NCBI GenBank assembly: GCA_002372275.1
Contig: DFFP01000032.1
Location: 1 to 21,158 of the forward strand
Source: Alphaproteobacteria bacterium UBA3773
GTDB taxonomy: Bacteria > Pseudomonadota > Alphaproteobacteria > RF32 > CAG-239
DNA length: 21,158 nt
Direction of reading: 5' to 3'
A program made the position numbers and the translations under genes. The notes under the pieces were generated by a model. That model did no database searches, was not told where the DNA came from, and was given only the letters and a program-made list of their open reading frames with translations. This document shows positions 1 to 10,100 of the stretch, one piece after another (the stretch's first letter is position 1; the number at the start of each line of letters is the position of its first letter).

Positions 1-1
1 A

Positions 2-703
2 GAAAAAATCTTATTTTCAGCTGATGCCTTCGGAAAATTCGGAACTTTAGACATTGACGAAGATTGGGCTTGTGAAGCCAGACGATACTACTTTAATATT
101 GTCGGCAAATACGGTTTACCTGTTCAAAATTTACTTAAAAAAATTTTCTCACTTGACATTCAAAAGATTTTTCCGCTTCACGGGCCAATGCTGGTCGACA
201 ATCTTGCCTATTACATCAATAAGTATGATATTTGGAGCAGCTATCAACCCGAAGATGAAGGTATTTTGATTGCATATGCCTCTGTTTACGGACATACAAA
301 GTTGGCGGCCGAAAAATTAAAAGAGATTATTAAGCATCAATCAGATACCAAAGTCGTTTTAACGGATTTAATACGTGATGATATGGCCGAAGCTGTTGAA
401 GACGCTTTTCGTTACAGTAAAATGGTTTTAGCCTCTGTGACATATGACGGCGATATGTTCCCAGCGATGGAAACCTTTATCAACCATCTTAAATCAAAAA
501 CTTATCAAAACCGCACAGTCGGATTTGTGGAAAACGGGTCTTGGGCACCGATGGCTGCCAAAAAAATGAAAGAGGCCATGCAAAATTTTAAGGATATCAC
601 CTTTATTGAAACACCTGTAACCATCAAGTCGTCATTAAAAACAACAGATATTGCCGCGCTCGAAAATTTGGCAGGCGAACTTCTTAAAAACACCAAAAAT
701 TAA
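2..703 (+). CDS. FprA-type flavodiiron protein, 5' end outside window
   Basis: This is the last 233 residues of an A-type flavoprotein that reduces O2 to water and/or NO to N2O in the cytoplasm, protecting anaerobic metabolism. The frame is open from base 2, so the start lies left of the window. The end of the metallo-beta-lactamase-like diiron domain is visible, with the signature FSADAFG (ligand Asp at visible residue 8) and PLHGP (ligand His at 60). A flavodoxin domain follows, with the FMN phosphate loop YASVYGHT (about 92-99) and the later loops VTYDGDMFP and ENGSWAPM. The protein stops right after the flavodoxin domain, so there is no fused rubredoxin; a separate rubredoxin would be the expected electron donor. 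It converges on hydE and ends at a shared terminator. Whether O2 or NO is the main substrate cannot be read from the sequence. Confidence 0.93.
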   Translation, partial: EKILFSADAFGKFGTLDIDEDWACEARRYYFNIVGKYGLPVQNLLKKIFSLDIQKIFPLHGPMLVDNLAYYINKYDIWSSYQPEDEGILIAYASVYGHTKLAAEKLKEIIKHQSDTKVVLTDLIRDDMAEAVEDAFRYSKMVLASVTYDGDMFPAMETFINHLKSKTYQNRTVGFVENGSWAPMAAKKMKEAMQNFKDITFIETPVTIKSSLKTTDIAALENLAGELLKNTKN

Positions 704-708
704 AATTG

Positions 709-735
709 AAGCCCTGATTATTCAGGGCTTTTTTC
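709..735. terminator. Bidirectional intrinsic terminator between flavodiiron gene and hydE
   Basis: A perfect 9-bp stem (709-717 with 722-730) encloses a 4-base loop and is followed on the + strand by a T-rich run broken by single Cs. On the - strand the tail is AT-rich but weaker. The stop codon of hydE (718-720) lies in the loop, and the last hydE codons are read from the stem and its T/A tract, so this element is coding for hydE and terminating for the flavodiiron gene. Confidence 0.85.
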
Positions 736-1731
736 TTTTTTGATGGGCTGAATGTTTCGATGTCCGCCGTATCCGGTGCCTATTTTGCGCCCAATGGCTA
801 AAATTTTGGTGCCGATACATGTGCGGCAAGCAACCGGCGTTTCGTTAACGCAAATTTTTCCCGGATAAAGCTCATAAAATTTTCGATATTCGCCTTCGGT
901 CACATTTGGCATCACCACATTTGCCCCGGCTTGAAGCGCTAAAATACGTCCGTTCGGGGCCAAGCTTTCCATAGCCGTTGTTGCCGGAATATTAATATCA
1001 GGGAGTAACAACCTCATCACAGCCATTGTTCTTAATGCCAAATCAAGCGTTCCGCCAGCTTCACCTGCAAGCGGAGTTTGCGGGTGCGGTATAAAAGGAC
1101 CGATCCCTGCCATATCAATACCGATTTTTTTTAAAAACAGCAAATCATCTGCAATAGATTCCATCGTTTGGTTCGGAAGCCCGACCATAATACCTGAGCC
1201 GAGTTCATAGCCGAGTTCTTTAATCATCATCAAACAATCATACCTGTGTTGCCAGCTCATATCAGGATCAAGCGCGTGATATAAATTTTGATCGGTTGTT
1301 TCAATACGCATTAAATAACGATCGGCACCGGCCTCACGAAACGCCTTATATTCCTCATAAGTGCGCTCACCGATACTCAATGTTACGGCCACATCAAATT
1401 TTTTGATTTCTTCTAAAATGTGACAAAGCCTTAAAACGTCAAAATATAAATCTTCCCCCGATTGCAAAACAACCGTTTTAAATCCCATATTCGCGGCATT
1501 TTGAGCTGTTTTAATCAGCTCCTCTTCGCTCATACGATAGCGATGAACCATAGAATTTCCTTTTCGAATACCGCAATAAAGGCAGTTGTTTCGGCAGATA
1601 TTTGAAAATTCAATCAAGCCCCTTAAATGAACCTCATCGCCGACATATTTTGCCCTCACCTCATCTGCTTTTTTAAAAAGAGCTTGGGGATCATCCGTTT
1701 GAAGTAAATTTAAAATATCATCTTTATTCAT
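718..1731 (-). CDS. hydE: [FeFe]-hydrogenase H-cluster maturase HydE (radical SAM)
   Basis: HydE is a cytoplasmic radical SAM enzyme that works with HydF and HydG to build the diiron subcluster of the [FeFe]-hydrogenase active site. The 337-residue product carries the CxxxCxxC cluster motif (Cys46, 50, 53 within SNICRNNCLYCGIRKG), the HydE-like stretches SGEDLY, DRYLMRIETTD and GIMVGLPNQT, and a C-terminal Cys-x7-Cys-x2-Cys (294, 302, 305) matching the accessory cluster site of Thermotoga HydE. These separate it from the paralogues BioB and PylB. I chose the ATG at 1731, which overlaps the glycosyltransferase stop by 8 bases; an in-frame ATG at 1761 and a TTG at 1773 are alternatives, none with a clear Shine-Dalgarno. 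It is last in the fabI-glycosyltransferase-hydE cluster. HydF, HydG and the hydrogenase are not in this window. Confidence 0.9.
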   Translation of the reverse strand: MNKDDILNLLQTDDPQALFKKADEVRAKYVGDEVHLRGLIEFSNICRNNCLYCGIRKGNSMVHRYRMSEEELIKTAQNAANMGFKTVVLQSGEDLYFDVLRLCHILEEIKKFDVAVTLSIGERTYEEYKAFREAGADRYLMRIETTDQNLYHALDPDMSWQHRYDCLMMIKELGYELGSGIMVGLPNQTMESIADDLLFLKKIGIDMAGIGPFIPHPQTPLAGEAGGTLDLALRTMAVMRLLLPDINIPATTAMESLAPNGRILALQAGANVVMPNVTEGEYRKFYELYPGKICVNETPVACRTCIGTKILAIGRKIGTGYGGHRNIQPIKKEKSPE

Positions 1732-2491
1732 TTTCAGATTTATGAAGTGCTTTCCACTCATACCATTTTGCAATTTTCAAAAAGCGAAAGTAAGCATATG
1801 AAACCGCCATCCAAAATCCGCATTTTCCATATAGACAGCAGCGTTTAATAAAGTAATACTTTAAGAATTGAACAGGCATTTCCGTATATAAACGCCAAAG
1901 GGAATACTGTTTGCCGTTCTTTAAAGCAACCTGCACAAGCTCATCGGTATACATGTTGAGCTTAAACCAAAGCTGCGTTAAAGTCACATAAGAATAGTGC
2001 CAAACAATTGATTCAAGCTGCGCTACAGAGCAATTTTCGCCTAAAACAACACGGTCATGCGTTAGGTTATCGGGCATATTGGCTTTTTTGCGATTATAAA
2101 GACGTACCTGATTATAGGTTTTTGCAAATCGGCGCGGCTTTTCATCGCCCGGCATCATATCACGCATTTTAATTTTATAGGCATCAGCTGTCGGATGTTT
2201 TTTAATTTCTTTAATGTCTTTAATCAGTTCATCACTTAAAACTTCATCGGCATCAAGTGACAAGACCCAATCGTTTTTGCATTTATTTTGGGCAAAATGT
2301 TTTTGAGAAGAGATATTTTTCCACTTATGGAAGATAAAGGTTGCGCCGTTTTTAATGGCAATTTCTTTTGTTTTATCTGTGCTTCCGCTGTCAACGATAA
2401 TGATTTCATCGGCCACTTTTTTAAGCGCTTTTAGAGTTCTGTCCAAACGAAGCTCTTCATTTAAGGTCACGATGTAAGCAGATAATTTCAT
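1724..2491 (-). CDS. Family 2 glycosyltransferase, WaaE/KdtX-like (LPS core type)
   Basis: This is a 255-residue GT-A fold glycosyltransferase of family 2. The N-terminus shows the nucleotide-sugar binding pattern (YIVTLNEE, then IIIVDSGSTDKT at about 31-42) and a DxD metal-binding motif in LSLDADE (80-82). The spacing and the ISSQKHFAQN segment resemble the WaaE/KdtX beta-1,4-glucosyltransferase group that decorates the lipopolysaccharide inner core. Acceptor and sugar cannot be decided from sequence. It is expected at the cytoplasmic face of the inner membrane. AAAGGAA lies 7 bases before the ATG, inside the 3' end of fabI, and one base separates the fabI stop from this start, so translational coupling is likely. 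Its 3' end overlaps the hydE start. Confidence 0.82.
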   Translation of the reverse strand: MKLSAYIVTLNEELRLDRTLKALKKVADEIIIVDSGSTDKTKEIAIKNGATFIFHKWKNISSQKHFAQNKCKNDWVLSLDADEVLSDELIKDIKEIKKHPTADAYKIKMRDMMPGDEKPRRFAKTYNQVRLYNRKKANMPDNLTHDRVVLGENCSVAQLESIVWHYSYVTLTQLWFKLNMYTDELVQVALKNGKQYSLWRLYTEMPVQFLKYYFIKRCCLYGKCGFWMAVSYAYFRFLKIAKWYEWKALHKSENE

Positions 2492-2492
2492 T

Positions 2493-3308
2493 TTAAAATT
2501 CCTTTAATGTTTCAACCAAATCAGCTGATTTTTTTAGATTAAACATTGCAACCGAGTGAAAACCGGCATCTACATGCACAACTTCGCCCGTCACGGCAGA
2601 CGACAAAGGCGATAAGAGCGCCAAAGCCATAGACCCGACTTCTTCTTTTGTGACATTGCGCGAAAGCGGCGCAGCAATTTCATTATATTTGAGCATTTTT
2701 TTGAAATCACCGATTCCGGAAGCAGCTAGTGTTCTGATAGGCCCTGCCGAAATAGCATTTACTCTCACACCTTGTGCTCCTAAATCTGCCGCGGCATAAC
2801 GAACCGAAGCTTCTAAGGCGGCTTTGGCGATACCCATCATATTATAGTTTGGTACATATTTTTCAGAGCCTAAATAAGTCAACGTCAAAACGGCCCCTCC
2901 CTCATTTAAAATCGGAGAAGCACAGCGACACGCCTCTAAAAAAGAATAACACGAAATATGCATGGTGTTCAAAAAATTATCAAGCGTTGTATCTATGGTA
3001 CGACCTTTTAACTGGTCTTTATCTGAAAATGCGATGGCATGCACAACGAAATCAATTTTACCCCATTTCTCACCGATTGTTTTGAAACAATTTTCAACGG
3101 ACACAGAATCCGAAACATTACATTCAATGAGCATTGTTTCAGTTTCCAAACTTTCAGCTAAAGGTTTGACACGTTTCAATAGCGCTTCATTTTGATATGA
3201 AATTGCAATTTGTGCGCCTGCCTCAGACAACGCTTTAGCAATTCCAAAAGCAATGGAGTGATCGTTTGCAAGCCCCATAATGAGGCCTTTTTTGCCTTCC
3301 ATAAGCAT
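2493..3308 (-). CDS. fabI: Enoyl-ACP reductase (NADH) FabI
   Basis: FabI performs the last step of each fatty-acid elongation cycle, reducing trans-2-enoyl-ACP with NADH. The 271-residue length is usual for the family. Visible motifs are the Rossmann cofactor stretch GLANDHSIAFGIA (12-24), the HAIAFSDK segment (90-97), and the catalytic Tyr145, Tyr155 and Lys162 (the FabI Tyr-x6-Lys arrangement). The residue equivalent to E. coli Gly93, a triclosan-contact position, is Ala here, which is common in alphaproteobacterial FabI. AAAGGA stands 7 bases before the ATG at 3308; the Met two codons in is a weaker alternative. The gene begins 29 bases after the autotransporter stop, with no terminator between, and is followed by the glycosyltransferase after a single base. 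It may use read-through or a promoter inside the end of the autotransporter gene. Confidence 0.95.
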   Translation of the reverse strand: MLMEGKKGLIMGLANDHSIAFGIAKALSEAGAQIAISYQNEALLKRVKPLAESLETETMLIECNVSDSVSVENCFKTIGEKWGKIDFVVHAIAFSDKDQLKGRTIDTTLDNFLNTMHISCYSFLEACRCASPILNEGGAVLTLTYLGSEKYVPNYNMMGIAKAALEASVRYAAADLGAQGVRVNAISAGPIRTLAASGIGDFKKMLKYNEIAAPLSRNVTKEEVGSMALALLSPLSSAVTGEVVHVDAGFHSVAMFNLKKSADLVETLKEF

Positions 3309-3337
3309 TATATTTTATCCTTTCTTTATGATTTTAA

Positions 3338-4110
3338 TTAAAACGCATATTTCAAGCCGAGCTTTGCTTCGCTGTGATATGAATTGTCGATATAAGAGTT
3401 CAAGTGACCCGATAGCGTGATATCGCCAAGATTAAAGTCAAATCCGGTGCGAACGATACCAAAGTTATCGCCTCGTTTTTCATCTCTTAAATTGACATAT
3501 CCGTTCATTTTACGAACACCGAGCTTCATTTCATAGGGGTCTAAAAATTCATGATAGACAGACCCGCCGATATTAAATGAAAGCTTTCCGTTTTGCAAGA
3601 ACTCAACTTCACGGGTCGCATAAAGCCCGAAACCGGAGGCAAGAGAATATCTTTCTTGGTTTGGAATCACCAAGGGGGATGCCCCGTCTTCATCTTCGTG
3701 GCCTTTCATTTGATAACCGATGAAGTTGGCCTCGATTGAGGGTGACAGGGTCCAAGAGCCGAGTTTGACAGGATATCTGAGCTCATTTGTTAAAGCATAA
3801 ATTCTCTTTTGAAGAGTTCCGTCATAGGTTGTTCCTTCAAAGCCTTTTCTTTCATACGTGCCGTAAGCATAACCGAGTTTCGGCGTTGAAATGAGGTGGA
3901 AACCATGTGTTTTATACCCCATCGGAAGAGAAACGACAAAGCTTGTTTCTTTACGATGGTTTGAATTGTGTAAATCCCCGTCATCTGATCTGATATCCGA
4001 AAATGCCGCAGAAATACCGATACTCTTATTGCCATATGAAGTTGATGTTAAAGAATAACGTCCATTTGAGCCACTGTTGCCGTCAAATGCAAACGGGGTG
4101 ACAGAACCTG
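3338..4110 (-). other. Autotransporter beta-barrel translocator domain
   Basis: This part encodes roughly residues 2461-2716 of the giant protein. It shows alternating polar/hydrophobic strands, frequent Tyr/Phe/Gly girdle residues, turn-rich segments between strands, and a C-terminal LGLKYAF, as in autotransporter beta-domains recognised by the BAM complex. The boundary was set by eye and is approximate. Confidence 0.8.
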
Positions 4111-7100
4111 CTGTTTCAAAATAGTCTTTATCATTTGAAAAGAGTTTATTGTTCATATCAAAGTTCATTTCGCGCATCATTGTTAAATCCTCAAACATAA
4201 AGCGTGAAAAGACTTCCTTACCAAACATTTGATCAAGGCTCTTATTGAGCTCGGATGCCGTTTCAATACTCTTAACTTGAGCAAACATTTCTTCATTGTT
4301 TTGAAGTGTGTAGTTTTCACTCAAGAATGAAGCAATGTCATTGTTTTCAACCACATCAGAAAACTCTTTCATCGACAGCGTCACATCTGTTTGATTAGAA
4401 TCAAGACTGGCGTTAAAGAGCGCTGATTGTGAAAGCAAATTAAGATTACTTAAATCAGCCACATCAAATGTGCCTGTTGTGTGATAGGTTGTTTCAAACC
4501 CCTCATCCACAATTTCAGATGACATCGTGATATCGCCTTTGATTGCAGGTGCCTGCCAAACGGCTGTCGGCATCGAGAGAACTTGAGCATTACCTTCGGT
4601 GACAAAGTTAAGCGGTGACGGACTTGAAAATGTCCCCGCATTTGTCAACTTTGCCGGAGCTGAAAGAGGATCTGCATTACCTACATACACTTTGTAATAC
4701 TCCTCTATATCTTCACAGTTTCCTGAATTCCAACAACCCTCCAAGTGTATAGTTCCACTAGGCTGTGTAGGACCCCATCGTGTATAATCGTAAGAAGTGG
4801 TATGATAATCTAAATCAACAGATCCAGATGTCCAATCATTTTGCTTTGAAACATAGAGTCCAGCCTCTCTTCCGCTACCATAACCTGAATATAAAATTAT
4901 AGATCCATCATTATAGACGTCACCAAGAGAATAAATACCATATACATAATCATGAGATCCTGGTTCATCATCTTTTGTTGGGATACCTTGTGAATTAAAA
5001 CCTCCGCCAATAATAATCATACCATCATTATACACCGTACTTCCAACACCTGCATAAATACCAACAGCCATAGAATTATCAGTATCAGTATCACCATGAA
5101 TTTCTATGACACCTTCGTTGTATACTTTGGCTGAATCTTTGCTGTATATTCCGTATACATTTCCACCATAACTTGTGACACTAATTTTTCCGTAATTATA
5201 TACACTACCTGAGCCTTCTTTATATATTCCGTAAGCCTTACCTGTTCCTTCTACATCCACAGTAATAATTGAACCAGCTGTTTGTCCGTATATACCGTTA
5301 TATACATTACCACCTTCTGAATACATTCCGTAAGCACTACCCGATCCGGTTGAGGTTACAATAATATTAGCCTCTACATCCGGTGTTTGTGAACCATCTG
5401 GTTTATAAAAATTATATAGAGCACCGTACTTTGCATACATACCAACAGCTGCGCCGGCTGAATTACTTGTGACCGTAATTGTGCCTTTTCCACCAGAAGT
5501 GCTGTTAGACGTAATTCCCGGTTCCTGTTCGCTACCTCCTGCGGAAATGTTATACATTCCGTATGCATTGCCTGAACCGTTTGTTGTGACTGTAATTTTA
5601 CCGATTGCGCCAGGGTTCAGTGCATTAAAAGCTGCCCGATCTGTCGAGTACATGCCGTATATATCCCTGGAACCATTTGATGTTATATTAATTGAACCTT
5701 CTGAGTTTATGTTGGCATTTATCATATAAACATCAGAGATAAAAGCAGGATTTAACCCTTCAGAATATAAACCATAAGCCGATCTGCCATTCGTATTGTT
5801 AATCGTTAAATTGATATCCCCTTTTGAATATCCTCCTGTTGAATATCCCTCCGCATTTGTGACACTTCCCTGACCATGTCCACATATACCCCATAAGGAT
5901 GTTGCAGAACTTGATGTCGATAAAGTTATAGTACCGGTTGAAGTGACACTTTCCGGTGTTGATGTGTCATTATAAGCATTCACAAGCCTAACAGCTCTTT
6001 TAGTTGCACTATCAGACTCACCATAAATTCCATATATACTATTTTGGCCATCGCTTGATGCAAGATTGATCGTTGCTTGTGAAGTTCGAGAAGTCGCATA
6101 TGAATTAATAATACCGACACTGCCACCAGAATTATATCCCCTAATACCATAGATGAAATTAGGATTTTGTGTTAAAATCGTACTTCCGTCTAAATTGGTA
6201 ATCGTGCCTGTACCGTCTTGAGCATTTCGAAGTGTTAAGCTGTCACTAGAGCCATTCCCTTCTATACCACAAAATGCAGAATAATTACTCTCGCCTTTTA
6301 ATATAATATTTCCTGTTCCACCATTATAGCCATTATAAGCTTCTGATCTGGTATAAATACCCGTTGCTTCGTGATCTCCTTTGTCTTCAACAGTTATCGT
6401 CCCTTTTGCGCCGATTCCTATTGCATTATAAGCTTTAGCTAAAGAATATATGCCGTAAATAGAAAATCCGTCACCAGATTCATCACTCTTTCCGCTGACG
6501 GTAATATTTCCTGTACTGTCACTTGAAGCATTTGTTGCATCTCCACCGGCATAGATACCATACAGCTGGCTAAAAACACTTGAAGAAATATCGATCTTTC
6601 CCGTTCCGCTTGACACAGCATTTGAAACCGCACTATCTCCTTTTATACCATAAACTTGGCCGGTCGAACTTGAAGTAATATTGATATTACCTGTCTTCTC
6701 ATAGGCATTTCTCGCAACTGCAGTGCCTGAAACACAGATACCAAAAACATCACCGCTATAGCTTCCTTCATCTACTTGAGCTGTGATATTAATATTCCCT
6801 GTTGTTGTCGCGTGACTATCTGTTGCAGCATTATACACTGTTCCTGCGTTCTCAACCTTTATACCATATATATCTTCATCATTATTGGTTGAAACAAGTT
6901 TGATTGTCCCTGTGACCGTACCATTTTCATAGTTATAAGCATTTACAACAAAATTCGATTCTGTACCACCGGCATAGATACCGATCATCTCACCGTTTCC
7001 GGTTGTTTCTAAAATGATATCGCCTGTCGCATCTGCCGTTTCATCCCCATCATATTCTCCTTCCTCATCTTCATCTAAATCGGCATAAGCGTTATACGCT

Positions 7101-10100
7101 ATCACATTTTCACCACTACCATAAATTCCATATACAAGATTACTACTACCTAAAAGAATACTGTCATCTGCACCTTTATCCGTGATAAGGCCTGTTCCTT
7201 CATAAGCGTTATAAAGACGTATTGTTCCGTTTTCCAGGTCGCCATATATTCCATAAGCTAAAACTGTATCAGCCGTACCACCGCCGACACGAATCGTCCC
7301 GTTTCCGCCTTTATAACCATTATAAGCATTTTGAGAAGTGACAATACCTCTGATTTTACCGGCAGCCCCTTGAGCGATTATTTCCCCTTCAGAATCTGTT
7401 TCTGAAGCATTATAAGCTTCCTTATTTGTATATATTCCCGTAGAAAAAGACGGACTGTCGCCGATAGAAGCCTCGATTATTCCATGTCCACCCGAAACAG
7501 CATTGTATACATTACCGTTTTCACTAAAAATGCCATAAGCATTACCGCCGCCATTTAAGGAAGTATTTTTAGAAACGATAGTGCCCTCTGTGCCTTTAGC
7601 TGATGCATTATATGCCGTGCCGGAAGTTGTATATAAACCATAAGTAGGTCCATTGTCACTTGTATTTTCAACCATAATCGAAGCGGTTGACTGCGAAGAT
7701 TTGGTTGATGTTATATTATAAAGGTCACCTGTTGATGTAGCCATACCATATAACCCTTGCCCTGCATTGGCCTTTAAGAAAATGTTACCTGTTACATCAA
7801 ATCCGCCCATATCTTGAGCATTTATTAAAGTTGCCCCGTTTGGCGCATACATGCCATATACTTTTTGATGTGTAGCTGTTAAAAGTGATGATGTATAATC
7901 TTCATCTGATGTATTTTGTTTGGTAAATGAAGTAATATATCCCGTTCCACCGCCTTGAACATTATATGCATTAACAGGTGATGTTTCTGAAGGTGTCCCC
8001 GTGATGAACATACCATATATACCACCTGTGCCGGTTTCCCCGTCACCTAAAATAATCCAGCCTGTGCTATCATCATTTTCTGAATAAACATTTGTGCCAC
8101 TTAAAGCAGATATACCATAAGCCTCGCCTGATCCTTCATGTGTAACCTCGATTGTTCCTGTTGCGGTACCACTGTTTGTATTATATACATTCTGTGCGCT
8201 TTTCGTAGCGTTCATACCATAAGCATTACCGTTTGATGTTGCTTCCACTTTGATTGTTCCATCAAGACTTGAATTTTCATCGCTGTCCACAACACTAACA
8301 TTCGAAGTATATGCCCCTTTTAAGCCAATCACCATGCCGCTTGATGAACTTGAAACCTCTACTTTCCCTGTTATAGATGAATTTTCCCCCACACTATCGC
8401 CTACAACATTAAAAACAGACGAAGATCCGTATATGCCATTAACTTCACCCGTACTTGAGGTTTTAGAAACGCGCACATTACCAACGACTGAACTGCCGGT
8501 TATATTTTCATCAATATAGGCATTTATAACAGATTTTGTCGTGCCCGAACCATAAATACCATAAGCATTACCATTCGCCGTTGTTGACACATCAATGAGC
8601 CCTTCAGCCGAAGATGATGAATTATTGGTATATGCATTCATCGGATCACCGGCATACATACCATATGTCTGACCATTTGCTCCATTCGTGTTGTTAATGA
8701 TAATGCTTGCATTTGCTTTTTCACTGCTACTGTCAGACATTGCATTATATGCTTGACCGGCTGAATACATACCATGTAACTCTTGGCTTGCATTGACTGT
8801 TAAGGCAATGGTTGCGTTTGTATCATATCCTTCATTGTTTTTGGCATTATACAAAGTTGCCCCGTTTGGCGCATACATGCCATAAACCTTTCCATGTGTG
8901 CTGGTTAAAAGCGAGGTTGAATAGGTGTTATCTGTTTTGGCAAAAGAGGTAATATATCCCGTTCCGCCACCCCAACTGTTTACTGCACTATCGAAAGATG
9001 ATGCATTTCCATCGGTATAAAAACCATAAATATCACCTGTGCCTTCACCACCATCAGCAAAAATTGTCCAACCTGTACCATTACCATTTGACATACCGGC
9101 ATTACTACCACTTAATGCAGATATACCATAACTATCACCGGAGCCTTTGTGTGTAATTTTGATTGTGCCTGTTGCTGTACCTGATGAATCATCCGCATTA
9201 TGTGCAATCGACGCGGAATCCAGACCATAAGCGTTTCCACTCCCTGATACTTCAAGTTCAATAACGCCTTCACCACTATAAGAATTATAAACAGTCTCAC
9301 CTCCGGTTATACCAAAAGTATCCCCGTTTCCGTTGTTGATAGCGGTAATTGTACCAACTGTTCCGTTTTTGTTGTTATAGGCTGTGCCTTTTGTTTCAAT
9401 ACCATAAACCTTGGCAGTGCCCGTTCCCGTGTATGAAACAGAAATAGTGCCTTGAGAAGACTGACCTGCGTTCACAACCGTGGCATTGCTTGAAGTGGCT
9501 TTATTATCCACAGCGATTCCGACAATCTTTTCTGCATTACTTCCTTTTTGTTCAATATTAATTGAACCGCTGCTGTGGACATCTGAATTTTTGCTGTATG
9601 CATTATAAACCTCATAAGAAGGCGCAGAATCGGAACTTTCAACATACATTCCGTAGACAGGAACACTATAATATTGGTTATCAACCGTTAAAGTAGAATT
9701 TCCTGCCGAATAGCTGTTATTTTCATCAACAGTTCCGGCTGCGTTATAAATGTTTTGATTAGCCTCCAGTACCGCCATCTCTGCATACGAGCCGTCAGTT
9801 AAGTTCTTGCCGTAAGTTACTTTAGGAGAATCGCCCTCTTCCGTTTCTGTTTTTGTACCATTGTTGATAATCTCACATGAATAATAAGATTTACCGCCTG
9901 CAATACACTTTACCTCAGTCGGTTTATACCCTGCCGGACATGTTTCAAAATATTGACTGCAGTCTTTAGGTTCACAAGTATCATCAGCGGTATGCACCCA
10001 GCCTGCCTCCGTGTCGCAAGCCGTGCATTGATAAAACGTTCCATCGGGGTTTTTACAATCTGTATATGACGTACACCCTTCACTTGATGTCGCATGATAG

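Noticed and set aside
54..269. Short + strand reading frame of 71 codons at the left end
   Set aside because: It overlaps the flavodiiron gene in another frame; the frame from base 2 gives the conserved ADAFG and PLHGP motifs.
718..1731. Biotin synthase (BioB) as the identity of the radical SAM protein
   Set aside because: The C-terminal Cys-x7-Cys-x2-Cys and the SGEDLY and DRYLMRIETTD stretches fit HydE, and no biotin genes adjoin.
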